Shown one piece after another: positions 23,001-33,479 of a stretch of 64,000 bases of DNA. The DNA comes from Guadua angustifolia (lineage: Eukaryota > Streptophyta > Magnoliopsida > Poales > Poaceae): contig CM070515.1 of assembly GCA_036346375.1 (NCBI GenBank), positions 7,090,423 to 7,154,422 on the forward strand. Direction: 5' to 3'. Positions within the stretch are counted from its first letter, which is position 1. Each line of letters starts with the position of its first letter. The notes below the pieces were generated by a model that made no database searches, had not been told where the DNA came from, and was given only the letters and a program-made list of their open reading frames with translations. A program made the position numbers and the translations under genes.

Positions 23001-24191
23001 CTAGGCAGCAGGCTTCTCCCACTTGAGTGGCTTCACCACCTCCCAGGTGAAGTCTGGATCGTCCCTCCCAAAGTGCCCGTACGCTGCCGTCTTCAGGTAG
23101 CGGCCGTTCCCACCCCTCTTCAGGTCGAGGCTGATGATGATCATCCCTGGCCTGAAATCAAAGTTCTCCATGGCAATCTTGAGGATCTCCTTGTCAGGGA
23201 TCTTGCCTGTGCCGTATGTGTCAACAAACACCGAGAGTGGTTCTGGCACGCCAATGGCATATGACACTTGGACAATACAGCGGCGGGCAAGGCCGTTAGC
23301 AACAATGCTCTTGGCTGCCTGCCTTGAGATATATGCCCCACTGCGGTCAACCTTGGTTGGGTCCTTTCCAGAGAAAGCGCCACCACCATGGGCTCCCCAG
23401 CCACCGTAAGTGTCAATGATGATCTTCCGGCCGGTGAGACCTGCATCTCCATGAGGCCCACCAATAACGAAGCGACCAGATGGATTGAGATGGAAAATGG
23501 TCTTCTCGTCAAGGTACTGCTCTGGGATGACAGGCTTAATGACATGCTCCTTCAGGTCAGCAGCAATTTCGTCATTGGTCACAGTCTCATCATGTTGGGT
23601 AGAGATGAGCACGGTGTGTACACGAACAGGGACCATGGCACCATTGTCATTGTGGTACTCTACTGTCACCTGGGTCTTCCCATCAGGCCTCAGCCAAGGG
23701 CAGGCCCCATTCTTGCGGACCTCAGTGAGACGAGCACCAAGCTTGGTAGCAAGAACATGACTGAGGGGCATCAATTCAGGGGTCTCATCAGTTGCATATC
23801 CAAACATATGCCCCTGGTCACCGGCACCAATCTCCTCAGGGCGCTTGGTGAAGTGGCCATGGACAACCTGCGCTATTTCAGGGGACTGCTGCTCAATGTT
23901 GACAAGCACCTTGCAGTGGTCAGCATCAAGCCCTACATCATTGGACACAAAACCAATGCCACGGCAAGTATCCCTGACAATCTTCTCATAGTCAACATTG
24001 GCCTTGGTAGTGATCTCACCAAAGACCATGACCATGTTGGTCTTGGTGCATGTCTCACAAGCAACCTTGCTATCAGGGTCTTCAGCAAGGCATGCATCAA
24101 GAACCGCATCAGATATCTGGTCGCAAAGCTTGTCAGGGTGTCCCTCGTTGACGGACTCAGAGGTGAAGAGGAAGGTGTCAACTTCCGCCAT
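23001..24191 (-). CDS. SAM3: S-adenosylmethionine synthetase (methionine adenosyltransferase)
   Basis: Cytosolic enzyme joining ATP and L-methionine to form S-adenosylmethionine, the methyl donor and precursor of ethylene and polyamines; it is a dimer or tetramer using Mg and K. The single 396-aa coding exon is full length for the plant family. Visible signatures: [19 protein letters not shown] (about 11-29, ATP binding), GAGDQG (122-127) and GGGAFSGKD (269-277). The start is MAEVDTFLF, preceded by an intron acceptor (AG at about 24204-24205 in minus reading), so the 5' UTR is split; its first exon ends at a donor near 25413. The gene converges on SPL1. The symbol rests on my recollection of rice gene order (Os01g0293000), so it is less certain than the family. 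Confidence 0.95.
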   Translation of the reverse strand: MAEVDTFLFTSESVNEGHPDKLCDQISDAVLDACLAEDPDSKVACETCTKTNMVMVFGEITTKANVDYEKIVRDTCRGIGFVSNDVGLDADHCKVLVNIEQQSPEIAQVVHGHFTKRPEEIGAGDQGHMFGYATDETPELMPLSHVLATKLGARLTEVRKNGACPWLRPDGKTQVTVEYHNDNGAMVPVRVHTVLISTQHDETVTNDEIAADLKEHVIKPVIPEQYLDEKTIFHLNPSGRFVIGGPHGDAGLTGRKIIIDTYGGWGAHGGGAFSGKDPTKVDRSGAYISRQAAKSIVANGLARRCIVQVSYAIGVPEPLSVFVDTYGTGKIPDKEILKIAMENFDFRPGMIIISLDLKRGGNGRYLKTAAYGHFGRDDPDFTWEVVKPLKWEKPAA

Positions 24192-24203
24192 CTTCTTTTT
24201 ACC

Positions 24204-25412
24204 TGCATAAAATGGTGATTCATGTGTGTATCTCAGAACATAAATGGTATCATAAGTAAAATAGTCCAGATTCCAGAGGTTACAAAGACTGCTTTAAATG
24301 CACAGATTTGATGATTGACATTCATCCAAACTCTTCTAACAAAATGTCATCTCGTGAATTGTGAATTGCTCATTATTGTCTGCAGAAAATGTGCCCGAGT
24401 CAGTGTCCTCCCCGATTTTACCAAGTCGGCAGTGAGCATAAGGAACATACCAAAGCCTACTTGAACCAGCCTATAAGCATCAACTTGTCCAAGTAGGACA
24501 AGATTCCACGAACAAAAGAATCACCCATTGCACTCGATTCCCTACCATTACAACCTGCGAATCAGCATTTGGCATCATAGAAGCACCAAAATCCCCACAA
24601 AAAAAGTTTTGTTCTTAGGATTCTAAGAACAATAGAATCCACTATTATTCACAGCATAAGCTATCCAGTAGCACCACCGAACCACTCCTTCCCAATTCAT
24701 GGTTCAGCACTAAGCAAACGCACATCGTAGGAGCATTAAAAAAATTGTCCTTTCCACTTCCCAATAGTGTGCAGAAGCATATCAAAGTTGCTTTTTTTTG
24801 GGGAGAACCGGCTGGAGTCTGACAAAATAAATAGAAGATTGCAGCCATGAGTCTGTTGTGAAATTGTGACGTAGCTTAATAATCTGTCGTGACGTACCTT
24901 AATAATCTGACAAAATAAATAGAAGATTGCAGCCATGAGTCTGTTGTGAAATTGTGACGTAGCTTAATAAATAGAAAGTTGCAGCTTTCGGGGCAAGATT
25001 ACATTTGTAGATCAAAAACATCACATACGCCTAACGCTAATCCATCCATAAATATTGGAAGTAACACTTAATAAAAACAATAACGGCTACAGTAGATGGC
25101 TATACGCCAAGAACTTGGCATGAACAAGGGCCTCGAAATCCCCAATCAAAAGGAGCTAGAAACAGCAAATTGACCAGTAAACAGCCGCAAATCCCGCCCC
25201 GAAAAGCTGAAGCAAGGAATCAAGAACCGGCCGCTTCTAACTCTTAAGTCCAGACGACAAAAGTCACAAAGCCCACGAAGCACGAAATGGCGAAACGAAA
25301 GAACAATCTATTGCGGAGTACGATACACGCGTCAGATCGAGACGAGCATAGCACCGCAAGCAAAACTGACGGGGACAAAAAAAAAGAGAATAGAACGGCG
25401 GAAGGGCGCCTC
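24204..25412 (-). other. 5' UTR intron of SAM synthetase with an 88-bp duplication
   Basis: Minus-strand donor AAG|GTGAGGC near 25413 and acceptor TGCAG|GTAAAAAG near 24204 bracket about 1.2 kb. Long leader introns are usual in plant SAM synthetase genes. A segment beginning GACAAAATAAATAGAAGATT is present twice (about 24820-24880 and 24908-24970), 88 bp apart. Confidence 0.65.
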
Positions 25413-25580
25413 ACCTTGGCTTGTTGTGGCGGCGGCGAGGCGAGGTGGGGAGGGAGGGAGGGAGGGAGGCCGGTTACTTAGGCAGGCAAGACGGGAACGA
25501 CGATACACGAGATCCGACCCGCTTAGCCGCCCGACGCACGGTCATCGTATCGTACCGTGGACGCGCGTTTATATAGGACG
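25413..25580 (-). promoter_or_regulatory. Core promoter and first leader exon of SAM synthetase
   Basis: The minus strand carries TATATAAA (complement of 25568-25575), with a GC-rich leader downstream to the donor at about 25413. The leader contains a CCCT repeat tract (complement of GGGAGGGAGGGA at 25448-25470). The transcription start is expected near 25540. Confidence 0.65.
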
Positions 25581-25589
25581 CGGCGCGGC

Positions 25590-26774
25590 TTCCGGGCGGT
25601 GAACCGGATCCGGTGCGGGAGGCGGGCGGAGCGCCGTTGGATGGGATCGATCGAACGGCGGCAGAGGGCTGGAGGAGTTGCGCCGTGCCGTGCGGGACAG
25701 CGACCCATACCGACCAAGTTGTGTGTGGTTTGCTCGCACTCGCGAGGGCCGTGGGCACTGCGAGTGGAGTCGGCGTCGCTTTTCCTCTGTGTTTTGCTCA
25801 CCAACCCACCGTGGCTCCATCTTCTACGTCTATCTCGCTGCGGTCATCGTGGTCTTCTAACTCTCCTTGATTTAATTGATATAGTGCAAACATGCTACCA
25901 TAGAGGTTTTCATAGATCGTTCAGGTTTCATGAGTGATGTGCAATAGGTTTTGGTGGTGTTAGCTTCTTGGTTTAGGTGGAGCAAATGCTGCTATACAGT
26001 GAGTAGAGGACAATTGGCTAATGTAATTATCTTAGGGCTTACAATACACGAACACGTGGCTAAATCTTACGAAGATATAGTAGTGAAAAAGACCTATACA
26101 AATAAGAAATAACCTATCAAACCCATGGTTGTTGTCTATGATGCAAACTCTTGTTAGCCAGAAGATTATGAGAAACCATAACGGTCATTAGCCTATCTAA
26201 TGTTTGATGTGCCAGCTTCTTATTTCAAGAATTTATTGTTTCCAAGGGTATTTCCAGATTATTATAAACGAAACGTTTACATTCAATCTATATGCATAGG
26301 CGGAACTAGGCCCCAAAAAATTTGAGAAATGCAAAAATTTCACCTAAATTTTTGACTGAATTATTTCGATTTGAGTGTGTGTGTGTGTATATATATATAT
26401 ATGATTTATTTACGATGGTATGAAATTATTGTATAAAACTATAGAATTATATGTGTAAAATGTGCACCACCATTAAAATTTTTCTAGTTCCACCACTATT
26501 TTTATCACATCCTGGCTCTGCACTGCAATCAAATGTTGATGTTGTTGTTTCTCCTTGATCTATTTTGTATAAATTGCATGTTGAGCATAGCATATTTCCA
26601 TCAATCACTGGACAATTTTTTCTACATACCTTTTCTTCAACTTGACCAGCGCAGAGCATGCTTGAATTCTTAACTCCTTGAAAGAATGCATGGTCACTAT
26701 ACAATCAAGCGAGCCTAAGCAAATTATCTTGTTAAACTGACCAAGAATTAATAAAAAGAAAATATAGGTTAGGA
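25590..26774. other. Upstream region of SAM synthetase, no gene
   Basis: GC-rich to about 25860 (distal promoter), then AT-rich. A (GT)n(AT)n microsatellite lies at 26374-26402. No domain recognised. Confidence 0.4.
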
Positions 26775-27261
26775 CTAGAGGTAGACATTGGACCGGGCTT
26801 TTTTGAGTCAACGTGTGGTACAGTGGGCACAACCTGGCTCAAGGCCCGGCACGGCTCACATTGAAATAGGCCATGCCAGCACGGCACGCCACAATGCACG
26901 CATGCTGCATGACACAAAGACGGCCCACGTGGTTGTCGGCAGGGCTCAAGGCATATGGTCAGTGGGGGCGGGGGGAGGGGGATCGTGTACTAACTACTAA
27001 GGAGTATTGTGTACTTATGCAAAAACTATAATATCAATCTGTACCTATTCAAAAATAATAAAATTTAATTCTTTATCCCTAATATTTGTGTCCACTGCCT
27101 TAGCTCCGTATGTTCCAACTCCTTTTCTCTTCTCCCAATAATGCAAATGGGCCGGATCTGAGCCGATAGGCACGGAACTGACACGACACAATATGGTTTA
27201 GGCACAAGATCCAATGAGCTCGTACCGTCCTAGTCCGGCTCGGTACGACGTCCACCTCTAG
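26775..27261. mobile_element. Inverted-repeat DNA element, probable hAT type
   Basis: The ends CTAGAGGTAGACATTGGACC and, reverse-complemented, CTAGAGGTGGACGTCGTACC form imperfect terminal repeats. Internally it holds GC-rich sequence with GGCCCGGCACGGC-like motifs. A clean target duplication was not found. Confidence 0.5.
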
Positions 27262-27588
27262 TGACTCAAGAACACTCTAAAGATATGTTAAAGGTACAAC
27301 ATCACAAATGCACTCAACTTCAAAATAACATCACAAAGAGATGAAATTCCACACTCCCGTTGGTGAAAAGACAGTTTTGCCCTTGGAGTGTTTTGAATGT
27401 TAGGGACGATGTTTTGAGAGGACATGGAAATTAAGGCGGATCAGACACTGAACAGACAAGCATCAGTCCATTGATCGGTCACAATTACAACGCATAAGCA
27501 CATAATTAACGCAGACTCTGTAATATCAATCATCCGTTCACTCCATTCTCAGCCTACTTTTGTTCTCGCTGCCTCCATGGCTGCCACC

Positions 27589-28476
27589 TAGGGATGGCAA
27601 TCGGGTGGGTACCTTCGGGTACGACTGCCGTCCACCTAAATCCGAAACCATGTCATCCACCTAAACCCGCTAGATATATCGAGCACGGATCTATACCCAT
27701 ACCTGAACCCGATGGGTACCCGATACCCAATGGGTACCTATGGGTAGCAGGCTATGCTGAAAACAAAAAGTTAACATGGGCTATATGTGACCAATGATAT
27801 TCCAGTTTATTTCATTTAATCAACACACCATGATGGCCTATAGGTGACCAATGATACTACAAGTTCAAGTGAGTACATATATAAGATATTTGATGACAAA
27901 TACTACACCATTTCATAATGTTTTCATATGAACAAATATATTTTCATATATATTGTATTTGATTTTGATGAACAAGATGATAAGCATTAGAGTAAAATAT
28001 GAGATAGTGATACGTAAACTCATTCAATGACTAAGATAAGATAGGAAACTCAATTAAACTACATTTAACTCAGACATATAGCATACATTTAACACTTATG
28101 ACTACGGTGATAACAGAGATACCAACACATAATAGAGCATTGTCTAAAAGAAAGAGCATGATGTATGCACAACAAATTCAGAGCATGATATGTGCAAAAC
28201 AAATCCAAAGCATGATATCTATTTAACAAATTTCTGAACATAGTATTGCCCTTTAAAGCCTTATATGTGTCTCAGCCTCTCATTTAGATAGTTACAGTTT
28301 CAATTTTCTAATATATATCTTATAAAAAGTGGAGCCCACATGTCATAGGATACCCATCAGGTACCTATAAGTACTTATCGGTACTCAAACTCGAAAATCT
28401 ATGGGTCTAAAGTGCTACCCATGCCCACCCTTATCGGATTGGGTACCCAAATCTATAGGTAAAACTGTCATCCCTA
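27589..28476. mobile_element. hAT-type non-autonomous element, 888 bp
   Basis: The ends are TAGGGATGGCAATCGGGTGG and, reverse-complemented, TAGGGATGACAGTTTTACC. The flanking octamers CTGCCACC (27581-27588) and CTACCACC (28477-28484) match at 7 of 8 positions, as for an aged hAT target duplication. GGGTACCC-rich motifs fill both subterminal regions. No transposase ORF. Confidence 0.7.
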
Positions 28477-28484
28477 CTACCACC

Positions 28485-29143
28485 ACACCCTTGTCGTGTC
28501 GTGTGTGTGTGACAGCGTCCTCCCTTGACCCGAGGCTGTGACACCAGAACGTCTACTACGCGCGAGCCTTCAAGGCTTGATTAACTAGACTCGACCGCAC
28601 GCCTCACGGGCTATTGCTGCCACAGCCGTGCACACCCCTCGATCTGCCACCGCTGTGTCACGCCCACTCGGCCACCTGTTCCCTTGGATCGGCCTTGCCC
28701 TGCTTGCAGCTCTTGCTGCCCCTAGATCTCGTTGCTATGGCCAGAGTACCAGGATGCCGATGAGCAAGATGCTGAGGCCCTAGATGCAGCGAAGAGGGTG
28801 GTGTGCTGTGCGGCGGAGGTCGGCCTCCATTTTGTGGCAAGAGACGGAGGGGCAGCTAGAATTAGGGAAGAGAAGGGTATTTATGTTATTCTGAAAATGT
28901 TGTAATGGAATATTTCTTGAGTGTGTTGTTTTTCTATAATTTTTGCTCTTTGTGATGTCATTTTTAATTTGAGTGCGTTTGCGATGTTATTCCCCTAAGT
29001 ATGCATATTTGGAGTGTCAGCGAGCTTACTTTCCCTTAATAAAATATAGGTTTCCTATTAATTAAGTACTTTTTGGGCACGGCGGTGTTATTTTTGTTAT
29101 GAGCTGGTTGAAGCCAAGAAACTCAATAATTGATGCTAAGAGT
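28485..29143. other. Intergenic, no gene seen
   Basis: Moderately GC-rich to 28850, then AT-rich. A proline-rich minus-strand ORF (28658-28840) has no recognisable domain. Confidence 0.35.
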
Positions 29144-29322
29144 GTGTTTGGTACAGCTCTAGCTCCATGGAGCTGGAGCTGTTGGTACATTAAGAGTGTT
29201 TAGATGAGTCATCTTGTTTACATTATATTTTAGACTAAAATATAAAATTAATTCACTTTATTTTAACTTACAAATTTCAGATCTCAAGTGAAGCTGAAAT
29301 ATGGAGCTCTACCAAACAGGGC
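29144..29322. repeat. GTTTGGTA-GAGCT repeat (MITE-like)
   Basis: Begins GTGTGTTTGGTACAGCTC and ends GAGCTCTACCAAACAGGGC, forming inverted ends around an AT-rich core shared with the copies at 3565 (opposite orientation) and 39869. Confidence 0.65.
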
Positions 29323-29380
29323 TTAAGGCTCTATTTGTTTGGACTTTTATTTCTAGTTTAAAAGCTAAAATGTTAGAGTC

Positions 29381-30431
29381 TTCGTATGTGTAAGAACGAG
29401 ACATGAGAGAGAGGGGACGTTGGTCGTCTTACAGGCCACCATCCAAAAGAGACAAAGTGAATACAAGGATTTATACAGGTTCGGGCGCTTAAGGAAGCGC
29501 CCTACTCCTGTCGTCATGTCCCCTAGGAGGAGCAGGGGGACTCCTGGCTCAGGCTCCCGCGGGACACACCAGTTGTCAAATTTTGCATTCAATGAGAGTC
29601 CAGGTTATATGTAGGGGCTATAGCGGGGTTTTATAGGCGTCCAGCCTTCATTACAAAATACCATCCTACCCCTACCATAACAGCCTAACCGAGGGATTCT
29701 TGGTCATTCCCGGGCGGAGGTAGTGGATTGCACGTCATCACTTCGGAGGGGTAGGCCTCTGACTTCGGGGCCCCATAGGGGACTTTGGGACCCCACTCAG
29801 TGATAGGTCCCAATCGGCTCGAGGGTACCCACCTGTCTCCATGGGCATCTGTGAGCGCCCTCAAGAGCCTTGCCAAGTGTCCTGTGGCCGGAGGACTGGC
29901 CAAGCACCCTGTGGCTAGGGGACTTGGTGAGACCTCTTTGGGGACTGATGACTTCCTGGATACCTCCTCTAGAGAGCCCACGAGGGATCTGGGGAAAACT
30001 CCTTGAGCAAACTCATGAGTAGAGGGTGCCTCCTGAGACCTCATGAGCAGAGGAGGCGTCTCCGAGATGCCCATGAGTAGGAGGTCTCCGCAGACGCCAT
30101 GGCAGAGGGGCGCCTCTCATAGACGCCCACGGAGTAGGAGGTTTCTCGTAGACTCCTGCAGGGTAGGAAGGGGCCTCCCGTAGACACCCACGGAGTAGGA
30201 AATCTCCCATAGACGCCATGGGTAGAGGGCGCCTCCGAGACGCCCATGAGTAAGAGGCTTCCGTGAGACTCTCGCAGGTAGAAGGGGTCTCCGTATATGC
30301 TCATGAGTAGAGGGCATCTCCCGTTATACCTTTGAAGGTACCCTTCAATGCCCCGCAGACATACGTCCTCTTTGCCAGCGAGATGTGAGGTGGAGGCTAT
30401 TTCTTTCAGAGTTGGTGCGTTTTCCCCAACA
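29381..30431. mobile_element. Probable solo-LTR-like insertion, 1,051 bp
   Basis: Flanked by a perfect 5-bp duplication GAGTC (29376-29380 and 30432-30436). The right end reads TTTTCCCCAACA, a plausible LTR 3' end in CA. The left end begins TTCGTATG and lacks the canonical TG, so the class is uncertain. It contains a degenerate minisatellite at 30010-30320. Confidence 0.5.
30010..30320 (+). repeat. Degenerate minisatellite, period about 40 bp
   Basis: Repeated units resembling AGACGCCCATGAGTAGGAGG with a variable spacer; at least seven copies. No gene function is implied by the open reading frames it generates on both strands. Confidence 0.7.
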
Positions 30432-31086
30432 GAGTCTAAACAAAGGGATGGCTTTTTAACTGGTCTTTTTAAAAATCCATAACCCTTTATATAACTAAAA
30501 GCCCAAATCCACCAAAAAAGGTACTTTTTTGCCTTTTGTTTATAGGTTAAAGGTAGGTTTTTGGCTTAAGCAGTTTAAAAACAATCCGCTTTTATATATA
30601 GCGGAGATTTATAATTTTATCTTAACTTTAGTGGCACTGATTTAAAACCAACCCTAGCTAGTAAGCAAAAAAATCACTTCTCTGATAGCTCTTGGAAAAG
30701 TTACCATTTGTTTAGGTTTTGATTTTTTAGCTTTTAAGTTAAAGAAAAAAATTCAAACAAATAGAAATTAAGCCTAAATAAACCGACCTAAATTAGGATG
30801 CTCGTAACCATTCTTTCAAATCAGTATTTTTCTTTCCTTAAACTCACATTTCAGCTGCCACGCGATGATGCGTGTGCATTCATTTCAATATTATCGTGAA
30901 CTTGAATTAATGCTAAGGTATATATGTATGCATGGTGCAGCAATGCTGAGGTATATATGTATGCTCAAATGCTTCTTTAAAGTTCTAAAGAAGTTGCTGC
31001 TAGCTAGCTATCTGCAAATTATGCTTGTGGAAATGTTCATGTTACTTCTTCCAAGAAATCTTCAGCCTTCAGGTTAATTAAGATAG

Positions 31087-31350
31087 TTTAGTGTAACAAA
31101 TTATGCATTGTGTGGGGCATGTTCAGAAGATGACATGCACCACGCATGTAAACGTACAGTAACGTACGAGTGCACCGACCAAAACCAAGTCAAAAACTTT
31201 TGCAGGCTAAAGGGAAGAAAAGAAAGAATATCTGAATGTGCTTACGACTGCGAACCACCAACTCAGTGTACTGAAGTAACTGAACTTGTGTGTACTGGAT
31301 ATATATCTACTGAAATTTTTAGTGCTGATTCAGAGAGTAATACTTACTAA
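31087..31350 (+). CDS. Cysteine-rich small ORF, unrecognised
   Basis: Open frame with nine cysteines within about 61 residues (MHHACKRTVTYEC, NFCRLKG, ISECAYDCEPPTQC, ELVCTGY). The frame is open only from 31087; the nominal start at 31108 is TTG, not ATG, so it looks like a downstream exon or a fragment. No signal peptide is visible in the same frame. It lies about 0.5 kb past the 3' end of the bHLH gene, on the opposite strand. Could be a chance ORF. Confidence 0.25.
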   Translation, partial: FSVTNYALCGACSEDDMHHACKRTVTYECTDQNQVKNFCRLKGRKERISECAYDCEPPTQCTEVTELVCTGYISTEIFSADSESNTY

Positions 31351-31359
31351 AATATGTAC

Positions 31360-31868
31360 GTATGATAGTATGTATCGCCTTAACCCTAATCTAGTGAGAC
31401 CATGCTAAATACAAATTAATTTGTAAAATTAAGTAGAAGACAGGCAATAGCTTTTAGGAGAAAAGATAATAAAACACATTAATAAGTTCCTGAACCACAC
31501 ACAAAATAATTAATATCACAAAGAGATTAAAGTCACAGCTGAACAAAGACTCACCTACCCCAATTTCATCCAGATCTACACCAGTCTACTACCGCAAGTG
31601 CAACCTACTCAACCCATGCATATGTGCTGATCTCATGAATAATTCATCCGTTTACATATAATTAATCTCAAACGTACCAATTTATTCATCCAAGATGATC
31701 AAAACAACCCTGACATATTAAGAAGACCCAGACATATGTCTCTGTCAATCATTGGACCAAACAGTCATAAGATTAAAACCAGAGGAACTACTCATGCATA
31801 CAAGAACCCTAGCTAGCTTGCTAGCTAGCAATACTGTAGAAACTTGCATCGGTCGGTAGGCTGGCTAG
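31360..31868. other. 3' flank of the bHLH gene
   Basis: AT-rich; includes the probable 3' UTR of the minus-strand bHLH gene. A palindromic CTAGCTAGCTTGCTAGCTAG lies at about 31810. No separate gene. Confidence 0.4.
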
Positions 31869-33139
31869 CTAGTACTCATCCACCACTTCTATCAGCCTGC
31901 TGGCCACTGCACTTGCAAACACTGGAGACCCCTGATGAATCTGCATCAAAATCAACACAAGAAAACAAGAAAAAGAAATTATCATCTAAAAATTGCATAT
32001 CTTGATTCTTGAGGACATGTAAAGCATATGAACCTTGGAAGGTCATGAATTCCAGATTAAGATATCAATGGTGACCTTAGTGTTGAACATGTAGATGTGG
32101 CAGTCGCCGATCTTGCCGCCGGAGAGGTGGATGAGGTCGAGGCGGAGGTCGTCCAGAGCCCGCGACGCGGCCGCGAGGCACCCGTCGCGGCGGCGCTTGG
32201 TGAGCTTGATGTTCACCTCGTCCTCCACGATCCGCACGTCCACGAACGTCTCCTTGCTCCGCCGCTGGATGTACGTGCTCCGGATCGGCTGCAGCGGCAC
32301 TGTTACCGTAGCCACCGCCATCTCGCCCTCCGAGCTCTCCGCCTCTCCCAACGCCAGCACCGCCGCCGGCTTCACGTCCACCACGTCCCCCTGCAGCTCC
32401 CTCCGGCGCCGCTTCTTCTCCACCAGCAGCGTCAGCTCCTCCACCGTCCTCCTCAGCTCCTGGATGTACTCTATCGCGTCCGAGATCACTGTCGCCCTAT
32501 CCTCCTGTAGAATACCAAAAGAACCACAAAATGAACACGAGATCGATGGCACGTCCGTACGACGACCGTAGGGCATGCACGTACCTTTGTACGGTTGGGG
32601 ATGAGGAGCATAAGGGCGGTGTACTTCTCGGTCAGGCGCTGCCGGCGCTGCTTCTCCTTCTTCTCCACGCCGTTTGCCTGCCCGCCATGGAAGCCTCTCG
32701 ATGCTCGGTTCCGCTTCCTTCTGCCGCTGGTCTGCGGCGTCGGGGAGCTCTCGAAGGGCGGCACAACCATGTAGGCCGACTCGTCGTCGGCTGCACCGAA
32801 CACGAGCGACGACCCGGTCCTTGGCCCGCGGAGGTACGGCTCAACCGTGGGGTAGTGCCCGTAGTAGTCGCGCAGCATGGTCATCGTCTGGTGGTGAGGG
32901 GCCAGCTGCTCAAACTGCGCCGCCGGCTGATCGTTGCTCCCGAAAAAGTAGTCCACGGTGGGCTGCGGCGAGACGGCGGCAGTGGCAGAGGCAGCTGCCG
33001 CGGTGTCGTGGAAGTGGAGGATATGGAAGTTGAGCTCCCCCGGGATGGCCGCAGCGGCGGAGATGGCAAGGTGCGGCTGGCTAACTTCCAAGTCCAGGGT
33101 CTCGTGGGGCATCAGGAGGTCGGACTGCGGGTGATACAT
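31869..33139 (-). CDS. TIP2: bHLH transcription factor, TIP2/bHLH142 type (tapetum regulator)
   Basis: Nuclear bHLH factor. In rice the orthologue I recall, TDR INTERACTING PROTEIN 2 / bHLH142, controls tapetum differentiation and programmed cell death with TDR and EAT1. Coding exons: 33139-32585, 32504-32076 and 31940-31869, 1,056 nt, 351 aa. The first starts MYHPQSDLLMPHETLDLEV. The bHLH begins GVEKKEKQRRQRLTEKY, reaches LLIPNRTK at the exon 1 end and continues EDRATVISDAIEYIQELRRT in exon 2. After that come a basic KKRRRR patch and an ACT-like region (VDVRIVEDEVNIKLTKRRRD, GGKIGDCHIYMFNTK). Exon 3 ends IHQGSPVFASAV then SRLIEVVDEY and stop. It is a little shorter than the rice protein I recall (about 379 aa), mostly in low-complexity N-terminal stretches. 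A 5' UTR intron acceptor (TTACAG) sits just upstream of the ATG. Family certain, symbol from synteny and similarity. Confidence 0.88.
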
Positions 33140-33439
33140 CTTTACACACTGTAACACAAACAGGAGAACACATGGTTTTGAGGCGAGAACTTCATTGTAA
33201 GGTCACGGCAAGGTTAAATCTAGACAAAAAGAAAAAGAAAAGAAAAGAAAGAAAACGAACAGAGATAGCAAGTGAAAGCATATGCAAGATACACTAGTTC
33301 AACGAATAGTCTGAACTTAGAAAGTAGATGAAAATTGCAAAGAGGTTAGCAAGCCAAACCTCTCTTCGGAGTAGTGGCAGCACTGCAACAATGAACAAGC
33401 AAGCTAGAATGGTTGAGTTCCTCCTGGAGATATGAACCG

Positions 33440-33475
33440 ATCAGAAGAACGGAGAGGAGAGGGGTATATAAATGG
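33440..33475 (-). promoter_or_regulatory. TATA element of the bHLH gene
   Basis: The minus strand reads ATTTATATACCCC (complement of 33461-33473), about 330 bp upstream of the ATG with a leader intron between. Placement is an inference. Confidence 0.45.
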
Positions 33476-33479
33476 GGCA

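Larger units (their letters stand above)
29327..30774. mobile_element. Tourist-like MITE split by an LTR-like insertion
   Basis: The outer ends GGCTCTATTTGTTTGGAC and, reverse-complemented, GGCTTAATTTCTATTTGTTT carry TAA on both sides (29324-29326, 30775-30777). The two halves (29327-29380 and 30437-30774) are separated by a 1,051-bp insertion flanked by GAGTC repeats. Confidence 0.65.

Noticed and set aside
23388..24218. 276-aa ORF opposite SAM synthetase
   Set aside because: Antisense shadow of a highly conserved, GC-biased coding exon.
29685..30304. Overlapping ORFs on both strands
   Set aside because: Produced by the degenerate minisatellite, open by periodicity rather than selection.
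31800..31880. CTAGCTAGC palindrome as a regulatory site
   Set aside because: Simple sequence in a 3' UTR; common in rice.
32531..33154. 207-aa plus-strand ORF over the bHLH gene
   Set aside because: Antisense frame of the bHLH exon 1.
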